Below, piece by piece: positions 1 to 4,719 of a stretch of 6,591 bases of DNA. Each line of letters begins with the position of its first letter. The stretch's first letter is position 1. A program made the translations under genes and the position numbers. Origin of the DNA: Candidatus Sulfopaludibacter sp. SbA3 (GTDB lineage: Bacteria > Acidobacteriota > Terriglobia > Bryobacterales > Bryobacteraceae); assembly GCA_900290315.1 (NCBI GenBank), contig OKRF01000218.1, forward strand, positions 6,074-12,664. Direction: 5' to 3'. The notes under the pieces are model-generated. The model saw only the letters and a list, made by a program, of their open reading frames with translations, was not told the origin of the DNA and searched no databases.

Positions 1-1
1 G

Positions 2-40
2 GCGGCGCCAGCGCCGGCGCCGGCAGGGGCGATAGCGGAG
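2..40 (+). repeat. Low-complexity GC-rich tract encoding an Ala/Pro linker
   Basis: Runs of GCG, CCG and CCA codons give alternating Ala and Pro (AAPAPAPAGA), which makes short overlapping GGCGCC/GCCGGC palindromes in the DNA. It is best read as a flexible interdomain linker in the partial gene, not as a regulatory hairpin, because the frame runs straight through it and is spaced as codons. Confidence 0.5.
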
Positions 41-292
41 CCGGTCGGCGCCTCGGCCAAGCTGGTGTACAACAACCAGTACCTCATCAAACTGAAATCT
101 CAGGGCACCTCCGACAAGCTCATCCTTTCTGAGATTCAGGACGCCGACCCACCCCAGTTCGATATCAGTCCCAACGGTATGGCGCAGTTGACCGCCGCCA
201 AGTTCACAGACGATGTGATCCTTGCGGTCAAAGCAAAGATGCGCGCGAAACCGGCGTCCACCACCCCGCCTGCGGCCACCAAGAAAAAGTAG
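2..292 (+). CDS. C-terminal end of a protein with an Ala/Pro linker and two small helical 'DVI' repeats (5' partial)
   Basis: The frame is open from the first full codon at base 2 to TAG at 290-292, so the gene starts upstream of the window; GTG at 65 is an internal valine rather than a convincing start. The visible part has three sections: an Ala/Pro-rich low-complexity linker (about residues 1-20 of the fragment), a helical segment, and a basic tail ending in AATKKK. The helical segment holds two similar units, YLIKLKSQGTSDKLILSEIQ and MAQLTAAKFTDDVILAVKAK, joined by a loop containing FDISPNG. This pattern (hydrophobic helix, Gly/Phe turn, S/T-D-x-hhI-L) resembles a short repeat I recall in many acidobacterial exported or membrane proteins, often after a proline-rich linker; its function is not known to me. 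The stop lies two bases before the caspase-like gene, so co-transcription and coupled translation are likely. The N-terminal domain, and so the real function, is outside the window. Confidence 0.65.
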   Translation, partial: AAPAPAPAGAIAEPVGASAKLVYNNQYLIKLKSQGTSDKLILSEIQDADPPQFDISPNGMAQLTAAKFTDDVILAVKAKMRAKPASTTPPAATKKK

Positions 293-294
293 CC

Positions 295-1434
295 ATGCAA
301 CGCTTCGCAATCCTTGGCTGCGTGCTGGCTTCCGCCGTCTGGGCGCAGTGCGGCACCGAAGAAGAGCGCATCATCCACGTCCGCGAGAAACTGGTTCCCG
401 CACTACCCGCCGCGCAACTGGAATCGCTGCGCCGCTACCTGGAACTGGGCACGCGAAGCTGCCCCACCAGCGGCGACCTTTGGTATTACCGCTCGCTGCT
501 GGAGCAAAAGTCCGGCACCGCCAACATGGCGAAGTATGCGCTGACCCAGGCTCAGAACAACGGTTCCGAAGCCCTGAGGCGCGGCATCGATCCTTTCCAG
601 ATGAACGACCGCCTGCTGCACGTGGATCGCAGCGTGCCGCGCAGCCTGCACGACAAGTGGGCCCTGGTGGTGGGTGTGCAGCAGTTTCAGGACCCCTCGA
701 TACCTACTCTGCACTTCACCGCCAAGGATGCGCACGATTTCGCCGCGAGCCTCACCGATTCCCAGTCCGGCCGCTTTAAAAAGGAGAACGTCCGAGTGCT
801 GGTGGACCGCCAAGCCACTGTGCGCGGCATCCGCGAGGGTATTGGCTGGCTGCGCGAGCGCGTCAAGCCCGAAGACCTGGTGGTGATCTATGTGAGCACA
901 CACGGTTCGCCCAAGAGCATGGACACGCTCGGGGTCAGCTACATCATCGCCAACGATACAGAGCTGTCGCCGCCCGAGAAGCTGTATTCCAGCTCTTACC
1001 AGATGGTGGATTTTGTGGAGGATCTCAATCGCGATATTCCGGCCAAGCGCCTGGCCGTGTTCATCGATACCTGCCACAGCGGCGCGGCCATCCGCCAGGC
1101 ACAGACCGTGGACAACGAATCGCCAGACAGCGCGGCCGGCTTCAGCGGCGCCTTTCGCTCGTTTCAACTGGGAGTGGGCCGCGCGGTGTTGACTGCCAGC
1201 CGGGCGGAAGAGGAATCGTGGGAAAGCGCACGCATCGAGAACGGCTATTTCACGCATTTCCTGATGGAGGCCATGCGCTTGAAGGGCGGCATGTGCACGG
1301 TGAGGGAAATTGCCGAGTACGTGCGCGGACACGTGAAGACTGCGGTCGAAAACGATCTGCACCACACCCAGACGCCCGTGTTCGGCGCATCGGAACAGGG
1401 TGACGCCATCGTGCTGGGCGCGCCGATTTCCTGA
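295..1434 (+). CDS. Exported caspase-like (peptidase C14 / metacaspase-type) cysteine protease
   Basis: A 379-residue protein with a caspase-fold peptidase domain. Residues 1-17 look like a Sec signal peptide (MQR, hydrophobic stretch, VWA before Q18), so it probably acts outside the cytoplasm. Residues about 35-95 are helical and loosely TPR-like. The peptidase domain spans about 121-375: the first strand WALVVGVQQF (122-131) and AKDAHDFAASL (143-153), the catalytic His203 in YVSTHGS, the catalytic Cys260 in FIDTCHSGAA, then VLTASRAEEESWES (298-311), NGYFTHFLMEAM (316-327) and QTPVFGAS near the end. Asp258 sits two residues before the Cys, as in metacaspases, where this Asp helps bind a basic P1 residue; an Arg/Lys preference is therefore inferred. 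The start ATG lies two bases after the upstream stop with only a weak purine-rich stretch (AGAAAAAG) before it, which suits translational coupling. Both dyad residues are present, so it is probably active. Its substrate is unknown; the neighbour upstream is a possible partner. Confidence 0.9.
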   Translation: MQRFAILGCVLASAVWAQCGTEEERIIHVREKLVPALPAAQLESLRRYLELGTRSCPTSGDLWYYRSLLEQKSGTANMAKYALTQAQNNGSEALRRGIDPFQMNDRLLHVDRSVPRSLHDKWALVVGVQQFQDPSIPTLHFTAKDAHDFAASLTDSQSGRFKKENVRVLVDRQATVRGIREGIGWLRERVKPEDLVVIYVSTHGSPKSMDTLGVSYIIANDTELSPPEKLYSSSYQMVDFVEDLNRDIPAKRLAVFIDTCHSGAAIRQAQTVDNESPDSAAGFSGAFRSFQLGVGRAVLTASRAEEESWESARIENGYFTHFLMEAMRLKGGMCTVREIAEYVRGHVKTAVENDLHHTQTPVFGASEQGDAIVLGAPIS

Positions 1435-1440
1435 TTTTAC

Positions 1441-1469
1441 GTGACACTTCGAGCTTCTACACGTAGTAT
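1441..1469 (+). promoter_or_regulatory. Predicted sigma-70 promoter of the padR-permease operon
   Basis: GTGACA at 1441-1446 matches TTGACA at five of six positions. TAGTAT at 1464-1469 matches TATAAT at four of six, and the spacer is 17 bases. A start near 1475-1477 would leave a leader of only about 20 bases, with GAGG ahead of the ATG at 1497. The stretch is also locally AT-richer than the surrounding genes. This is a prediction from pattern only. Confidence 0.5.
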
Positions 1470-1478
1470 ATGTAGAAG
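1454..1478. promoter_or_regulatory. Perfect inverted repeat, likely PadR operator
   Basis: The arms CTTCTACA (1454-1461) and TGTAGAAG (1471-1478) are exact reverse complements, separated by nine bases centred on 1466, with TA/TA symmetry again next to the centre. A dyad with TACA/TGTA half-sites directly in front of a padR gene is what is expected of a dimeric winged-helix regulator that controls itself. It covers the predicted -10 element, so binding would block RNA polymerase. An inner CTAC-AC-GTAG dyad (1457-1466) offers an alternative pairing. No run of T follows the right arm, so a terminator is unlikely. Confidence 0.6.
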
Positions 1479-1481
1479 AGT

Positions 1482-1485
1482 GAGG
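1482..1485 (+). promoter_or_regulatory. Ribosome binding site favouring the ATG start of padR
   Basis: GAGG ends 11 bases before ATG 1497. The in-frame GTG at 1485 overlaps this site and would sit about nine bases from the predicted transcription start, and TTG at 1488 is too close to GAGG. AGAAGAG at 1474-1480 could serve either of those starts if transcription begins further upstream, so the choice is moderate in certainty. Confidence 0.4.
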
Positions 1486-1496
1486 TGTTGGCAAAG

Positions 1497-1841
1497 ATGC
1501 CAGAGAAATCCGATCTTCCGCAGGGCACGCTGGATCTGCTGATCTTGAAGGTAGTAGCGCTGGGCCCGGTGCATGGCTACGCCATCGCGCAGAGGCTGCA
1601 ACAAGTATCACGCGACGTGGTGCAGGTTCCGCAAGGGTCGCTCTACCCGGCGCTGCACCGGTTGGAAAATCGCGGCCTGCTGGCGGCGGACTGGCAGGAG
1701 ACCGAGACGGGGCGCGAGGCTAAGTTCTATCGCCTGACGCGCAAAGGCCGGGCGCAACTGGAGACGGAGACAGAGAGCTGGGCGCGGCTGACGGAGGCCG
1801 TGGGCCTGATTCTGCGGCTCACGGAGGGAGGCGCCGAATGA
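1497..1841 (+). CDS. PadR-family winged-helix transcriptional regulator of the permease operon
   Basis: A 114-residue protein (118 if the upstream in-frame GTG at 1485 is used). It has the signature of the short PadR subfamily: LPQGTLDLLILKVV (7-20), ALGPVHGYAIAQRLQ (21-35), the recognition helix region QGSLYPALHRLENRGLL (46-62), and a wing with basic residues ending in KFYRLTRKG (76-84). A C-terminal helix (about 86-108) presumably mediates dimerisation. Proteins of this type very often precede ADOP permeases in Acidobacteriota and are predicted repressors. The inverted repeat just upstream fits autorepression. The stop overlaps the next start as ATGA, giving translational coupling to the first permease. 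I see no ligand-binding domain that would tell the inducing signal. ATG 1497 was preferred because of the GAGG site and the conserved block starting shortly after it. Confidence 0.94.
   Translation: MPEKSDLPQGTLDLLILKVVALGPVHGYAIAQRLQQVSRDVVQVPQGSLYPALHRLENRGLLAADWQETETGREAKFYRLTRKGRAQLETETESWARLTEAVGLILRLTEGGAE
1827..1831 (+). promoter_or_regulatory. Strong Shine-Dalgarno for the first permease, inside the end of padR
   Basis: GGAGG, part of a longer GGAGGGAGG, ends six bases before the ATG at 1838. It fixes the start and shows that the permease can be translated independently of, as well as coupled to, padR through the ATGA overlap. Confidence 0.7.
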
Positions 1842-2110
1842 CGTGGTGGCATCGCCTGTGGCGACGCGATCAGTTGGAAGAGCAACTGGACAAAGAACTG
1901 CGTTTCCACATCGATCAACACGTCGCCGACCTGATCGTGCGGGGCCATCATCCAACAGAAGCGCGGAGGCTGGCCCGGTTGGCGCTCGGCGGCCCAGAGC
2001 AGGTCAAGGAAGGCTGCCGCGACGCCCGCGGCACCCGATGGCTGGAGGATCTTTGGCACGACCTGCGCTTCGCCGCGCGCACCTTATGGCAACGGCCGGG
2101 CTTTGCTGCC
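1838..2110 (+). repeat. Copy 1 of the duplicated permease-prefix module
   Basis: This encodes residues 1-91 of the first permease. By hand alignment it matches the start of the second permease at 69 of 88 aligned residues. Residues 50-73 are identical in both, yet the DNA of those 24 codons differs at nine synonymous third positions. Confidence 0.8.
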
Positions 2111-4447
2111 GTCACCGTGCTGACCTTGGCGCTCGGCGTTGGCGCCTGTACGGCGATCTTCGGTGCGCTGAATCCAATTCTGTTCGAGTCGCTACCGTAT
2201 CCGCACGCCGGCCGGGTGATGATGATTTGGGACACGTCGGCAGACGGCTCGCGCAGCAGTCCAACATTTGGCACCTATCACGAACTGGTGCAGCGCAGCG
2301 CTTCCTTCGAGGCGCTGGCAGTCATGAAGCCGTGGCAACCCTCCATGACGGGCGCGGCGCAGCCGGAGCGATTCGAGGCCCAGCAGGTGAGTGCCGGCTA
2401 CTTTCGTGTATTGGGTGTGCAGCCCGTGCTTGGAAGAGCCTTTCAGGCGTCCGACGATCGGCTGAACGCTCCAGCCACGGTGATCCTCGGCCATGCGCTC
2501 TGGCAGCGGCTCTTCCACGGAGATCGCACCATCGTGGGGCGCCAGATCACGCTCGACGACAGCCTGTATACCGTCATCGGCGTGATGCCGGACGGCTTCG
2601 AGAATGTGCCGGCTGCCGAGGCGGAAGTGTGGTCGCCCTTGCAGTACGACATGTCCCAGGGCCGGGCATGGGGACATCATCTGCGCATGCTAGGCCGGCT
2701 GCGGCCCCAGTTCAATCGCGATCAAGCCAGGCGCGAATTGAACGAGATTGCACACGCCCCCGTGTCGCTGTTTCCGAGAGCGCCCTGGGCGTCCCTCAAG
2801 GATGGGTTCCGGGTGAATTCCCTGCATGACGACGTCACCGAAGGGGTGCGGCCGGCGCTGCTCGCGATTTTGGGAGCGGTCCTGCTGGTGCTCGCCATCG
2901 CCAGCGTGAACGTCACTAATCTACTGCTGGCCCGCGGCGCGCAACGGCGCAGCGAGTTCGCCATGCGCACGGCATTGGGTGCGGGCCGCATGCGCATAGT
3001 GCGCCAATTGCTCACGGAGAGCCTGGTGCTCGCTACGATCGGCGGCGTGGTGGGAATCGTGGTTGCGGAATTCGTCTTGCGCGGGTTGGTGGCGCTCAGT
3101 CCGCCCGGGTTGCCGCGGGTGGGCGCGATTCGGCTGGATGGCGCCGTCTACGCGTTCGGAATCGGCCTCACCACGGTGATCGGGCTGGTGGTCGGGCTCG
3201 TGCCGGCGCTGCATGGTTCGCGCGGCGACTTGCATGCGGGAATCCAGCAAGGCTCCCACCGTACGGCCGGAGATCGCCGGTCGACGTGTAGGATGCTGGT
3301 GGTCGCGGAGGTGGCGCTGGCGTTGATGCTGCTGGTGGCCGCGGGGTTGTTGTTACGCAGCGTGCATCGACTCTTTTCCATCGCCCCGGGGTTCAACCCT
3401 TCCAACCTGCTGACCATGCAAGTGCAGGCGTCCGGCCATCGATTCAACGAGGGCCAAGTCACACACCAGTTCTTCACGCAGGCCCTGGAGGCGGTGCGCC
3501 GCGTGCCGGGCGTTACGGCGGCAGCGCTCACCAGCCAATTGCCTTTGAGTGGCGATTTCGACGCGTATGGGGTGCAATTCGATGGCACGAACGGTGTCCC
3601 CGACTATGGCGATGCGTTTCGTTATGCCGTGACGCCAGGGTATTTCGAAACGATGGGCATACCGCTGCGCAGCGGCCGCCTGCTGGAAGCGCACGACGTG
3701 GCAGGCGCGCCGGCGACGGTTCTGATCAACGAGTCGCTGGCGAAGCGGAAATTCCCGGGAGCAGACCCGATGGGCCGGCGGATTCACTTCGGACCCTTAT
3801 GGTGCACCGTTGCCGGCGTAGTCGGCGATGTCAAGCAGACGTCCCTTGCGGTGAGCCAGGCCGATGCGGTGTACATCACGCCCGAGCAGTGGCTTCTCTT
3901 CGAAGACCACGCCATGTCGCTGGCGGTCCGCGCGCGTGTGGACGCAGCGGCCCTGGCGCCGGCCATCCGAAAGGCCATCTGGTCGGTGGACAAGGATCGC
4001 CCGATCGTGCGAGTGGCCACGATGGACGCCCTGCTGGCGAAATCCGCGGCCGAGAGGCGCTTCGCCATGATCCTGTTCGAAGCGTTCGGTTTGGTGGCGC
4101 TGCTGCTGGCAGGAACGGGCATCTATGGCGTGCTATCGGGCAGTGTGACCGAGCGCATGCGCGAGATCGGGGTGCGGTCGGCCATGGGGGCGTCGCGTGG
4201 CGACATCCTGGCGCTGGTGATTGGCCAGGGGATGACGCTCACCGGCCTCGGCGCGGCACTCGGGCTGATTGGTGCGGTGATTGCCAGCCAGGCGCTGGTC
4301 ACGCTGCTATTCGGCATCTCACCGCTGGACCCGGCCACGTACCTGGGCGTGACGGCGTTGCTGACGGGCGTGGGAGCGATCGCCTGCGGGATCCCCGCGT
4401 GGCGCGCGTCGCGCGTGGACCCCTGCATCGCGCTGAGGGCGGAGTAG
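1838..4447 (+). CDS. ADOP-family FtsX/MacB-like permease, first copy (complete)
   Basis: An 869-residue membrane protein with the full ADOP layout. Residues 1-85 form the soluble, charged permease-prefix domain (MTWWHRLWRR, EEQLDKELRFH, LALGGPEQVKEGCRDARG, EDLWHDLRFAARTL). Predicted membrane segments lie near 90-112, 341-365, 395-415, 435-457, 485-507, 744-767, 795-820 and 832-855. Between the first and second is a MacB-type periplasmic domain (LWQRLFHGDRTIVGRQI, 221-237; YTVIGVMPDGF, 244-254); a second one lies at about 510-740 (NESLAKRKFPGADPMGRRI, 631-649; VAGVVGDVKQTSLA, 658-671). Each is followed by an FtsX core with its helix motif: RRSEFAMRTALGAGRMRIVR (370-389) and RMREIGVRSAMGASRGDI (773-790). 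One chain thus equals two MacB permease halves. MacB and FtsX proteins use a separate ATPase; none is encoded here, hence 'orphan'. Substrate is unknown. The gene overlaps padR by four bases and lies eight bases before the second permease. Confidence 0.95.
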   Translation: MTWWHRLWRRDQLEEQLDKELRFHIDQHVADLIVRGHHPTEARRLARLALGGPEQVKEGCRDARGTRWLEDLWHDLRFAARTLWQRPGFAAVTVLTLALGVGACTAIFGALNPILFESLPYPHAGRVMMIWDTSADGSRSSPTFGTYHELVQRSASFEALAVMKPWQPSMTGAAQPERFEAQQVSAGYFRVLGVQPVLGRAFQASDDRLNAPATVILGHALWQRLFHGDRTIVGRQITLDDSLYTVIGVMPDGFENVPAAEAEVWSPLQYDMSQGRAWGHHLRMLGRLRPQFNRDQARRELNEIAHAPVSLFPRAPWASLKDGFRVNSLHDDVTEGVRPALLAILGAVLLVLAIASVNVTNLLLARGAQRRSEFAMRTALGAGRMRIVRQLLTESLVLATIGGVVGIVVAEFVLRGLVALSPPGLPRVGAIRLDGAVYAFGIGLTTVIGLVVGLVPALHGSRGDLHAGIQQGSHRTAGDRRSTCRMLVVAEVALALMLLVAAGLLLRSVHRLFSIAPGFNPSNLLTMQVQASGHRFNEGQVTHQFFTQALEAVRRVPGVTAAALTSQLPLSGDFDAYGVQFDGTNGVPDYGDAFRYAVTPGYFETMGIPLRSGRLLEAHDVAGAPATVLINESLAKRKFPGADPMGRRIHFGPLWCTVAGVVGDVKQTSLAVSQADAVYITPEQWLLFEDHAMSLAVRARVDAAALAPAIRKAIWSVDKDRPIVRVATMDALLAKSAAERRFAMILFEAFGLVALLLAGTGIYGVLSGSVTERMREIGVRSAMGASRGDILALVIGQGMTLTGLGAALGLIGAVIASQALVTLLFGISPLDPATYLGVTALLTGVGAIACGIPAWRASRVDPCIALRAE

Positions 4448-4455
4448 AAAACATC

Positions 4456-4719
4456 ATGAGCTGGTGGCATCGCCTGTGGCATCGCAATCAGATGGAAGAG
4501 CAATTGGAAAAGGAACTGCGCTTCCACCTGGAGAAGCACGCCGCGGATCTCATGCAGCGCGGGCATGATCCGGCAGAGGCGCACCGGCTGGCACTGGGCG
4601 GCCCGGAGCAGGTGAAGGAGGGCTGTCGCGATGCCCGCGGCACGCGCTGGCTGGAGGACCTTTGGCAGGATCTGCGCTACGCCCTGCGCACCCTGCGCCA
4701 GAAGCCGGGCTTTGCGGCC
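4456..4719 (+). repeat. Copy 2 of the duplicated permease-prefix module
   Basis: This encodes residues 1-88 of the second permease. It is three codons shorter than copy 1, because a tandem RLA-RLA in copy 1 (residues 44-49) is a single RLA here. After this module the two permeases diverge sharply at both DNA and protein level. Confidence 0.8.

Noticed and set aside
8..30. Short GC palindromes as a hairpin regulator or repeat array
   Set aside because: They are a by-product of alternating Ala and Pro codons in an open frame.
319..351. Lipoprotein signal (Cys9 or Cys19) in the caspase-like protein
   Set aside because: Cys9 follows too short a hydrophobic stretch. Cys19 is preceded by W-A-Q, which does not fit the lipobox; ordinary Sec cleavage after VWA is more likely.
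222..779. Plus-strand open frame of 185 codons overlapping the start of the caspase-like gene
   Set aside because: Its product is extremely Arg/Pro-rich, it overlaps two better supported genes in another frame, and it lacks any domain.
1454..1478. Rho-independent terminator for the caspase-like gene
   Set aside because: The stem is AT-containing with a nine-base loop, and the right arm is followed by AGTGAGG rather than a T run; operator is the better reading.
403..1611. Long minus-strand open frame (402 codons) opposite the caspase-like gene
   Set aside because: The plus strand there encodes a recognisable peptidase with both catalytic motifs. The antisense product has no recognisable domain, is rich in His, Arg and Ala as expected from reading GC-rich codons backwards, and runs across the promoter region.
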